A stretch of 10,501 nt of DNA from Deltaproteobacteria bacterium (lineage in GTDB: Bacteria > Desulfobacterota > Binatia > DP-6), in the NCBI GenBank assembly GCA_005879245.1, contig VBLA01000184.1:1-10501 (forward strand), read 5' to 3'. Shown here piece by piece: positions 5,090 through 10,501 of the stretch; positions within the stretch are counted from its first letter, which is position 1, and the number at the start of each line of letters is the position of its first letter. The position numbers and the translations under genes are program-made. The notes under the pieces were generated by a model. It searched no databases. It was given only the letters and a program-made list of their open reading frames with translations, and was not told where the DNA came from.

Positions 5090-6840
5090 GGAGATTGCGG
5101 CTCCGGCGCGGATGGCTGCTCCGCCGGCAGCACATCGCCCGCCGCCTGATACCGTGTCCCGGTGACCAGCACGTCCGTCCGGGCCCGCACGGTCAACTCC
5201 ACCGGTTCCTTGATGGCGCTCCCGGCGCGCGCTTCCACGTTGTGCACGTCGCTCGGGGCAGGGACGCGTGGGGCCACCACATCCGCTCGCACCGCCCACC
5301 CCGACTCCAGGGGCACGGCATCGATGGCCGTGACGAAGGTGTTCGGCAGGTTCTGCAGGTTCGCCCGTACGGCCTCCTCGACCGCCCGCTGTCGCTGTGC
5401 CTCGTCGCCAGACGCGGCGCCGAAGTGCGCTTCGCCGAACAGGACGCGTCCCTTCGAGGTGATGTCCACCGATTCGGCCACCCGGACGACCACGCGCACG
5501 TTCGGTTCCGCCAACCGCTCCCGCAACAACGCTTCGAACCGGGCGATGCGCCCGGGGCCTGGCGCCCGCGCGCTCTCGATGGAGACGACGAGCACGGGAC
5601 CGGTCGGGAAGTGCACCAGCTCGACGTTCTTCAGGTTGATGTCGGGCCGGTACGCCACCACCTCGCGAGCAACTTGCTCCGCCTGTTGCAACAGCCGCAT
5701 GTCCGGGGAGACCGGCGCCGTCGTCACCTTGCCATCGAGACTCAGGTACGGACGGAGGGTGGTGGATCCCGTCGCCGTCACGTCCTTGGTCAGCGCGCAA
5801 CGCATGAACAGCCGAACGGGTGCGCCCAGCCGGCTCGCCAACGCGTCTTGAATCTCCTTCACGCGTCCAGGCTCGATCACGCGCGGCGTTCGCACCTCCG
5901 CGAGCACCTCCACGCCCTCTTTTCCGGCGCTGAAGTCGACGGCCACCAGCGCGGTGCTGGGTTCGCGAGCCAGCTCTCCGTCGAGCACCGCAGTGATCGC
6001 GCGGCGGGTGTGGATGTTGCTGACCATGCCCACGAGATAGTTGGTGAGGAGCGCGGCGACGAGCAGGAGTCCGATCGCCGCCGGGGCGAAGCGCCGCGCC
6101 AGGCCGCGGAGCGATCCGATCTCCGCCCAGGTCACGAACCCCGCGATGAGGAACAGGGCGGCGGCGACGGCAAGGATGGCGAGCACGTTCGCGAAGAAGA
6201 GGAGGAACGCGCCCCACGCGCCCTGGTAAGCTCCAAAGGCGAGGCAGAGGCCGATCGCCGCGACGGGGGGATTGAGCGCGGTGGCGATCGCCACGCCCGG
6301 GAGCGCCGGGCTGACGCGCTCATCGACCATGGCCAGCACGCCGGCGAAGCCGGCCAGCGCGGCCACGAGGAGGTCGATCAGGGTCGGATGGGTCTGCGCG
6401 AGCAGCGACGGCGTGGGATCACCCCAGAACGGCACCAGACCGAGCAGGTACGTCAGCACGACGCCAACCAGCGCCCCGCCGAACTCGGCGACCATCGCGG
6501 TGCGCAGCAGCCGCAGATCGCCACGCATCAGACCCAGTGAGACGCCGATGATCGGCGTCATCAGCGGCGCGACGACGTTCGCGCCGATCAAGGTGGCATC
6601 GCTGCCGATGATCAGGGCGAACCCGGCGATCAGCTCCGAGATGCCGAGCAACACGTAGTACGTCACCGTCGGCTGCGAACCGATCTCGATGTCGCGGAGG
6701 ACGGTGGCGCGCCGCTCGGCCGAGACCGAGGTGAGGTCGAGCACCGCCCGCACCCACGCCTCCGGCCAGGACCGCGGTCGCGGCCGCGACGCCGCGCCGG
6801 AGCCACCCGGAGTTGCGGCGTCGCGCTCGCGCGTGCTCAT
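5086..6840 (-). CDS. DUF389 membrane protein with three tandem soluble repeats
   Basis: This 584-residue protein has a DUF389 membrane region at about 55-275. It includes the two typical segments GANVVAPLMTPIIGVSLGL (86-104) and PGVAIATALNPPVAAIG (181-197) and about seven hydrophobic spans. The rest is soluble and contains three related units of about 60 residues: 298-359 (EVLAEVRTPRVIEPGRV ... LGAPVRLFMR ... DVTATG), 406-464 (LVVSIESARAPGPGRI ... VRVVVRVAESVDITSKG) and 502-563 (AVRADVVAPRVPAPSDV ... EPVELTVRARTDVLVTG). The tail is proline-rich. The molecular role of DUF389 proteins is not established. The ATG at 6840 lies 10 bases after the SH3-lipoprotein stop and has no clear Shine-Dalgarno, which fits coupled translation. 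The stop overlaps the SulP start. An upstream start at 6930 is rejected because it lies inside the SH3 gene and adds only Arg-rich shadow sequence. Confidence 0.88.
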   Translation of the reverse strand: MSTRERDAATPGGSGAASRPRPRSWPEAWVRAVLDLTSVSAERRATVLRDIEIGSQPTVTYYVLLGISELIAGFALIIGSDATLIGANVVAPLMTPIIGVSLGLMRGDLRLLRTAMVAEFGGALVGVVLTYLLGLVPFWGDPTPSLLAQTHPTLIDLLVAALAGFAGVLAMVDERVSPALPGVAIATALNPPVAAIGLCLAFGAYQGAWGAFLLFFANVLAILAVAAALFLIAGFVTWAEIGSLRGLARRFAPAAIGLLLVAALLTNYLVGMVSNIHTRRAITAVLDGELAREPSTALVAVDFSAGKEGVEVLAEVRTPRVIEPGRVKEIQDALASRLGAPVRLFMRCALTKDVTATGSTTLRPYLSLDGKVTTAPVSPDMRLLQQAEQVAREVVAYRPDINLKNVELVHFPTGPVLVVSIESARAPGPGRIARFEALLRERLAEPNVRVVVRVAESVDITSKGRVLFGEAHFGAASGDEAQRQRAVEEAVRANLQNLPNTFVTAIDAVPLESGWAVRADVVAPRVPAPSDVHNVEARAGSAIKEPVELTVRARTDVLVTGTRYQAAGDVLPAEQPSAPEPQSP

Positions 6841-6850
6841 CGCGGGCGAC

Positions 6851-7387
6851 TCAGTATGCGTCGAGGATCGACGGCGGAGGGCCGCTCGGCGTCGGCTTCG
6901 AGCGCGGGTGCACGGCCGGTGCGGCCGCACTCGCGGGCTGCTGCTCCTTGTCCGTCGCAGCCCGTTCGGGAGCTGCCGGCGGTTGCGGTTCCTCCTCAGC
7001 AGGCGCGGCGGCCTCTTCGGGCTCCGCCTCCGCGGGAGCGGGCGCGGCGGCCGTCGGCGCGGTCGGCGAGCGCCAGGTGAGTTTCGCGTTGTCGACCCAG
7101 CCCTTCACAACGCTCTTGGTGCTCTCCACGTAGGCGTAGCCGCGTTCGACCTTGGAACGGGTGACCTTCTCGTGGAGCGAGAGTGTGCCCACGACCTTCG
7201 AAGAGGCCGAGGGCTCACTGTACACCTTCAGCCCCTCGGTACGCGCGTAGAACGCACGTGGCGCCTGCGGCGCTGCCACCGTCTCGGGCGCCGATTTCCG
7301 CCCGAACCACCCGCCGACGCGTTGCCGGACGGACGCGCAGCCCGCCAACGTCGCTGCGACACAGACAGCGATGGCGACGCGAACCAT
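6851..7387 (-). CDS. SH3-domain lipoprotein
   Basis: This 178-residue envelope protein has a lipoprotein signal ending in TLAGC (Cys17). A bacterial SH3-type domain follows at about 47-105 (LKVYSEPSASSKVVGTLSLH ... YAYVESTKSVVKGWVDNAKL). The C-terminal 70 residues are a disordered stretch of Ala, Pro and Glu, ending ILDAY. Bacterial SH3 domains of this kind usually bind cell-wall peptides or partner proteins; the partner here is unknown. ATG 7387 is preferred to 7414 because it gives a compact signal peptide, with GGAAG about 10 bases upstream. It is the first gene of the SH3-DUF389-SulP operon, and a sigma70-like promoter can be drawn just upstream. A possible job is tethering an envelope assembly to the wall, but this is inference from position. 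Confidence 0.82.
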   Translation of the reverse strand: MVRVAIAVCVAATLAGCASVRQRVGGWFGRKSAPETVAAPQAPRAFYARTEGLKVYSEPSASSKVVGTLSLHEKVTRSKVERGYAYVESTKSVVKGWVDNAKLTWRSPTAPTAAAPAPAEAEPEEAAAPAEEEPQPPAAPERAATDKEQQPASAAAPAVHPRSKPTPSGPPPSILDAY

Positions 7388-7420
7388 CGGCCTAGCTTCC
7401 GGACGGCACACCATGCCAGC

Positions 7421-7448
7421 CTTATTGGATGCCCGGGGAGGAGGTCAA
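7421..7448 (-). promoter_or_regulatory. Candidate sigma70 promoter for the SH3-DUF389-SulP operon
   Basis: On the minus strand TTGACC (7448-7443; five of six consensus bases) is followed after 16 bases by AATAAG (7426-7421; four of six). Transcription would begin near 7414, giving a short leader of about 27 bases before the ATG at 7387. The local drop in GC content supports a promoter region. Confidence 0.4.
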
Positions 7449-7452
7449 GTAT

Positions 7453-7486
7453 CAATCGATCGTGAAGCCGTCCCGGGCGATCGTTG
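7453..7486. repeat. Imperfect inverted repeat in the divergent intergenic region
   Basis: CAATCGATCG (7453-7462) and CGATCGTTG (7478-7486) form inverted arms that differ by one bulged T, separated by 15 bases. The element lies just upstream of the minus-strand promoter candidate and about 30 bases before the OprB start. It is placed where a shared operator for both directions would sit. No known regulator box is recognised. Confidence 0.3.
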
Positions 7487-7516
7487 ACATTCGACAGTCC
7501 CGCGGAGTCCCGCGCG

Positions 7517-8152
7517 ATGCTGCGGCTGGCGTACATGCTCCTCGCGGCCTGGTTGCCGGCACTGGCCGAGGCGCAGGAGTCGACCCCGCCAGAGGCGTCA
7601 CCGTACGACGGCAACGTCTGGTCCCGGGCCACGCTCGGCGGCGACTGGGGAGGGGTCCGCGACCGCTGGGCGGCCATGGGTATCGTCGTCGGTTTCGATG
7701 TCACCTACACGTTTCAGGGCCTGGCCAGTGGCGGATTCGACGGCCCGTTGTTTCACAGAGTCTCCGACGAAGGCGACACCGGGAACACCGCCTCCGGCGA
7801 TCTGACGCTCGAGCTGGACACCGGCAAGGCCGGGATGTGGGAGGGCGGCCGTTTCGACCTGCGGGTTGAAGGACGCGCCGGGCGCTCGGTGCTGCAGCGC
7901 GCCGGCAGCGTGTCCGCGGTCGACAACGACGCGCTCTTTCCCAACGTGGTCGACCGCTTCGATCAGGAAGCGCTGGCGGTCACCGCGCTCACCTTCACCC
8001 AGCACCTGGGCGCCGGCGTGACGCTCTTCGGCGGCCTGCTGGACAACGCCGAGGGCGACGCGAACGAGCTGGCGGGCTCCGCGGTGGCCAACGGATACTT
8101 CCCTTCGACCGGTGGCAGGGCACGACCCTCTCGACCGCGCGCCGTCGGATGA
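7517..8152 (+). CDS. OprB-type carbohydrate porin, N-terminal portion only (truncated)
   Basis: This is an outer-membrane beta-barrel porin of the OprB family, at first recognisable and then broken. The start gives a Sec signal peptide with probable cleavage after ALAEA (residue 19). The family's N-terminal motif follows (WSRATLGGDWGGVRDRWAAM, 35-54), then strand-like segments (IVVGFDVTYTFQGLASGG, LTLELDTGKAGMWEGGRFDL, LTFTQHLGAGVTLFGGLLDN). Similarity ends near residue 195 (ANGYF, about 8100). After that the frame reads an Arg/Pro-rich tail to the TGA at 8152. OprB proteins usually have about 400 or more residues, so roughly half the barrel is absent. The alternative upstream TTG at 7484 is unnecessary. 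The gene diverges from the SH3-DUF389-SulP operon and could have supplied outer-membrane entry for the same pathway. As it stands it should not fold into a complete barrel. Confidence 0.8.
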   Translation: MLRLAYMLLAAWLPALAEAQESTPPEASPYDGNVWSRATLGGDWGGVRDRWAAMGIVVGFDVTYTFQGLASGGFDGPLFHRVSDEGDTGNTASGDLTLELDTGKAGMWEGGRFDLRVEGRAGRSVLQRAGSVSAVDNDALFPNVVDRFDQEALAVTALTFTQHLGAGVTLFGGLLDNAEGDANELAGSAVANGYFPSTGGRARPSRPRAVG

Positions 8153-8340
8153 AGCGGCCCTTCAGCAGATCGGCCAGGAGCTCGACGGGCCGCTCTTCCT
8201 GGAGCTGACCACGCCGGAGGAGCGGGAACGGTTCCATCGGTGGATTCTGACGATTCTCCGGCGAGAGAACCCGACGACGCTGCAGCTCCGGCTTGTCAGG
8301 GAACGGCGTGCCGGACGGCTTAGGGATCGCGAAGCGTTTA
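8100..8340 (+). other. Short coding-like segment of unknown origin after the porin break
   Basis: Beyond the point where porin similarity ends, a different plus frame looks protein-like for about 80 codons: DEAALQQIGQELDGPLFLEL, then TTPEERERFHRWILTIL, then RRENPTTLQLRLVRE. The mix of acidic and aliphatic residues is unlike the Arg/Ser/Pro runs typical of shadow frames here. GTG at 8112 could serve as a start, but no Shine-Dalgarno precedes it. The frame stays open to 9074 only by chance into atpB. No family is recognised. It may be a fragment of another gene brought next to OprB by the same event that removed the porin's 3' half. Confidence 0.25.
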
Positions 8341-8878
8341 CGCACCTCCGTGACACCCCGGGGGACGCACGGCTCTCCCGGAAACCCGTCAGCACACCGC
8401 GCTGGGAGGGGTCTCGAGCGACGGGCGGACCGCTGCGGCCGGCGGACATCGTGACGGTCAGGGTCTCTCGCAGAAGAAGCGGACGCCAGGGCGGGCGATC
8501 GCCCCGCACGCTCGGTGTGGCCGGGTGTGACGGGCGCCGCGGTGCATCATCTCCCTCGTCACGCGGCCGGGTCAGGAGCGCTCCGGCGCCCGCAGGGAGG
8601 GCGAGGCGAAGGGCTTCGGGAAGCCCCACGGTCACAGCGCGCCTCGGCCTCTCCGGCCGTCATGCGCCACCTGCTACGGCTGCTGGGGTGCGGCCGACCG
8701 GGGAGGGGCGTGCCCTCGGCGAGCAACCGTTCGGGCCACCCGGCTTGTTGGCGCGAAGTGGCAAGACAGGGCTAGGGCGGGTCGGTAAGAGTACGACCGA
8801 ATTGCCAGAATTCCACACCGGAGCTCCAGAGAGGGTGGTGACTCCGGAGTGTAGTGAGTTTCCATACGGGAGATCAGC
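8341..8878. other. Stretch before atpB with no convincing gene
   Basis: Open frames occur on both strands, but all have the Arg/Ser/Pro-rich composition of chance frames in GC-rich DNA. No atpI-like or other small hydrophobic gene, which often precedes atpB, was found. A promoter for the ATP synthase genes is expected here, but no -35/-10 pair stands out. CCGGAG (8818-8823) and CTCCGG (8842-8847) could pair as a weak 6-base hairpin about 30 bases before the atpB start. Confidence 0.5.
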
Positions 8879-9665
8879 GTGGGACCCGCGCTTGCCGCCA
8901 TCTTCTTTGCCCTCGACGCCGTCGCCTTCGCGGCGCCGGAGGAGCATGGCCTGTCGCAGAAGGCCGTCGAGATCGCCCGCCCGCTCGGGTTCCCGATCAC
9001 CAACTCCATGGTCCTCATGTGGATCGTCGCCGTCGGCCTCATCCTCTTTGCCCAGATCGCCACCCGGACCATGAAGAAAGTGCCCGACGGATCGCAGAAT
9101 TTCCTGGAATTCCTCATCGAGGCCCTCTACCGTTTCCTGGAAGGCATCATTGGCCGGCACCTGGTTGACCGGACGTTCTGGTTCTTCGCCAGCATCTTCA
9201 TCTTCATTCTCGCCGCGAACTGGGTCGGTCTGATTCCCGGACGTGAACATGACGCTGGCAATGGCACTCGTCTTCTTCGGCTGCTGGATCGTCTGGGGGC
9301 TCCAGGAAATCGGACCGATCGGATTTCTCAAAGGGCTCTTCTTGCCGAAAGGCGAGAGGGGAGGCGCTTTGAAGATCCTCATGATCGTCGTGTTCTTCGC
9401 GGCCGGCTGCCTGGAGATCGTCTCGATCCTGTACCGGCCCGTCTCACTGAGCTTCCGTCTCTACGGCAACATCTTTGCCGGTGAGACGATGCTGGAGACC
9501 ATGGCCAGGGTTCCGCACATCGGCTGGCTCGTACAGATCCCGTTCTACCTCCTGGAGCTGCTGGTCGGTCTGGTGCAGGCGCTGGTCTTCATGTTGCTGA
9601 CCGCGGTCTTCACGCTGTTGATTTGCCAGCATCACGAGCAAGCACATGCGACCGTGCCCGATTGA
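8879..9665 (+). pseudogene. atpB: ATP synthase F0 subunit a, interrupted by an internal deletion and frameshift
   Basis: Subunit a forms the stator half-channels for proton flow in the F0 motor. The N-terminal part starts at GTG 8879, with GGGAG six bases upstream, and reads through GFPITNSMVLMWIVAVGL, GSQNFLEFLIEALYRFLEG and FILAANWVGLIPG. It breaks at 9239-9240. The rest resumes in another frame at DVNMTLAMALVFF and continues through FRPVSLSFRLYGNIFAGE, which contains the essential arginine, to LLTAVFTLLICQHHEQAH and the TGA at 9663-9665. In relatives a loop of roughly 25-30 residues separates GLIPG from the NMTLAM helix; it is missing, and the loss is not a multiple of three. The N-terminal frame runs on to a stop at 9484 as nonsense. 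Both halves are otherwise well conserved, which argues for a recent lesion or an artefact. It leads the atpB-atpE-atpF series. Confidence 0.85.
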
Positions 9666-9730
9666 TTCGAGAGACGCTCGACCGCACCAACCGTGGAAGC
9701 GGTGGGCAACAAGAAAGGGGTAAGAAGCAC

Positions 9731-9919
9731 ATGGGCGGCAACCTGCACGTCGGTCTCGCGGCCATTGGCGCTGCCTTCGCGGTTGGCTTCATCGGTGCGA
9801 AAGCTTCGGAAGCAGTGGGACGCAATCCCGGCGCCGCGACGCCGGTGATGGTCCAGTCGATCCTGGCCATCGCGTTCGCCGAAGCGATCGTGTTCTACAC
9901 CCTATTCCTCGTGAGGTAG
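9731..9919 (+). CDS. atpE: ATP synthase F0 subunit c
   Basis: This 62-residue proteolipid forms the rotating ring of F0. It has two membrane helices (HVGLAAIGAAFAVGFIGAKA and VQSILAIAFAEAIVFYTLFL) joined by the polar loop EAVGRNPGAATP, in the place of the usual RQPE/RNP loop. The ion-binding carboxylate is Glu51 in IAFAEAIVF. The residue after it is Ala, and the helix-1 position that holds Gln in sodium-type rings appears to be Val, so proton coupling is likely. It is shorter than the common 70-80 residues, mostly at the N-terminus. ATG 9731 is supported by the GGGG-containing purine tract about 10 bases upstream (near 9716-9720). It lies 65 bases after atpB and 60 before atpF. Confidence 0.92.
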   Translation: MGGNLHVGLAAIGAAFAVGFIGAKASEAVGRNPGAATPVMVQSILAIAFAEAIVFYTLFLVR

Positions 9920-10010
9920 GAGACGAGCCGGGCGCGGAGCCATGGTGGCGAGGCGCCCGTACCACTCGAGTGTGCGGCCATGAATACTTTCTCGTTGATG
10001 GTCCAGTCGA
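9846..10010 (+). repeat. 15-base direct repeat shared by atpE and atpF
   Basis: TGATGGTCCAGTCGA occurs at 9846-9860 inside atpE and again at 9996-10010 near the start of atpF, exactly 150 bases apart. In both genes it encodes MVQS in the local frame, at the edge of a membrane helix in subunit c and in the N-terminal tail of subunit b. Confidence 0.7.
9929..9959 (+). promoter_or_regulatory. Hairpin in the atpE-atpF intergenic region
   Basis: CGGGCGC (9929-9935) pairs with GCGCCCG (9953-9959). Inside the loop GCCA (9939-9942) pairs with TGGC (9946-9949) around TGG. The structure starts just after the atpE stop and ends 20 bases before the atpF start. No T tract follows, so termination is unlikely. 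It could stabilise the atpE message, which is needed in excess over its neighbours, or slow entry into atpF. Confidence 0.45.
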
Positions 10011-10501
10011 GCGGCGGCGGTCAGGTGGAAGAGATCGCCCGAACCTTCGGCGTGGACTGGTCTCATCTGTCAGCCCAGGTGATCAGCTTCTCGATAGTGT
10101 GCGCACTGCTCTACTGGCTCGCGTACAAGCCCGTGCTGCGGATGCTCGAGGAGCGGCGCCAGCAAATCGCGCAAGGTCTGGCCAACACCGAGAAGATCAA
10201 CGCCGCGCTCGCCGCGATCGAGACCCAGCGTAAGGAAGCGATGACGGTGGCCCAGGCCGAGGCGACCCGGCTCATCGAGGAAGCCCGCGGCATAGCCAGG
10301 CGCGTGACGGAACAGGAAACGCAACGGGCGCGGGCGGCCGCCGAGCAGCTCGTCCTCAAGGCTCGTGACGCCGCGGCGCAGGAGCACACGCGGATGATGG
10401 CCGAGCTCCGACGCGAAGTGGGCCGCCTGGTCGTGAGGACCACCGCCGCCGTCATCGGCAAGATCCTGACGCCCGAAGATCAACGGCGCCTGGCCGAGGA
10501 A
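9980..10501 (+). CDS. atpF: ATP synthase F0 subunit b (partial, 3' end outside window)
   Basis: Subunit b is the peripheral stalk that links subunit a to F1. From ATG 9980 the frame is open for 174 codons to the window edge. A short N-terminus ending TFGVDW is followed by one membrane helix (about 25-45, AQVISFSIVCALLYWLAY). Next comes KPVLRMLEERRQQIAQGLAN and a long, charged, Ala/Glu/Arg-rich helix typical of the b dimer coiled coil. It continues to AAVIGKILTPEDQRRLAEE, the usual C-terminal region, so little more than the end is missing. The Shine-Dalgarno is weak. The gene order a-c-b is the common bacterial one, and subunit delta would be expected next, beyond the window. Confidence 0.93.
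   Translation, partial: MNTFSLMVQSSGGGQVEEIARTFGVDWSHLSAQVISFSIVCALLYWLAYKPVLRMLEERRQQIAQGLANTEKINAALAAIETQRKEAMTVAQAEATRLIEEARGIARRVTEQETQRARAAAEQLVLKARDAAAQEHTRMMAELRREVGRLVVRTTAAVIGKILTPEDQRRLAEE

Noticed and set aside
2843..6217. A single 1124-residue minus-strand protein
   Set aside because: Only 3461-5089 encodes recognisable SulP. The part above 5089 is Arg/Gly-rich shadow of the DUF389 gene in another frame, and the part below 3461 is antisense of carbonic anhydrase.
5080..6540. Plus-strand 486-residue frame opposite the DUF389 gene
   Set aside because: Rich in His, Arg, Glu and Gln with no hydrophobic or motif structure; it is the antisense of membrane and repeat coding sequence.
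7484..7516. TTGACA at 7484-7489 as a -35 box for the porin gene
   Set aside because: No -10-like hexamer lies 16-18 bases downstream, and the porin start codon follows too closely.
8320..8400. Possible group II intron domain V (GAGCCGTGC-like arm on the minus strand)
   Set aside because: The matching 3' arm and the GAAA-like loop are absent, and no reverse transcriptase gene lies nearby.
8748..8776. TTGGCG and a downstream GCTAGG as an atp operon promoter
   Set aside because: The -10 candidate matches only two consensus bases, so it is not distinguishable from chance.
8660..9382. Minus-strand frame opposite the start of atpB
   Set aside because: It is the antisense of conserved atpB sequence and has low-complexity acidic runs.

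Overview
The window is GC-rich DNA from a didermic (Gram-negative-type) bacterium. Three proteins carry N-terminal lipoprotein signals, one gene encodes an OprB-type outer-membrane porin, and the right end holds the start of an F0 ATP synthase operon in the order a, c, b. The subunit a and b sequences recall Verrucomicrobia and related environmental phyla, but that is an impression from memory, and the taxonomy cannot be settled here. No tRNA, rRNA, CRISPR array or insertion sequence was found.

Left block (1-2445, minus strand). Reading in the direction of transcription: an unrecognised protein with no usable start codon (2445-~2800), a DUF4056 lipoprotein (1040-2368), and a small lipoprotein with a phospholipase A2-like CC..HD motif (585-1043) whose apparent CTG start overlaps the DUF4056 stop. 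Then come a free-standing copy of a repeat domain (264-512) and the start of a small membrane protein that runs off the window (1-201).

Central block (2843-8152) looks like an envelope-to-cytoplasm anion or inorganic-carbon uptake locus. A minus-strand operon encodes an SH3-domain lipoprotein, a DUF389 membrane protein carrying three tandem soluble repeats, and a SulP transporter with a STAS domain. DUF389 and SulP are coupled by an ATGA overlap. A beta-carbonic anhydrase converges on SulP, and an OprB-type porin diverges from the SH3 gene. A plausible reading is porin entry, SulP transport and CA interconversion of CO2 and bicarbonate. The transported ion is not proven.

Right block (8879-10501, plus strand): atpB, atpE and atpF, the last running off the end. 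A 726-base stretch before it (8153-8878) holds no convincing gene.

The most striking property of the window is repeated breakage. SulP and carbonic anhydrase are joined tail to tail inside both coding sequences near 3461-3467. OprB stops being recognisable near 8100. atpB lacks an internal piece and shifts frame at 9239-9240. The unknown gene at 2445 has no normal start. Either this is a cluster of genuine deletions or the assembled sequence has lost segments. Because atpB is normally essential, assembly or amplification loss is a serious possibility and should be excluded before any biology is built on the chimeric ends.
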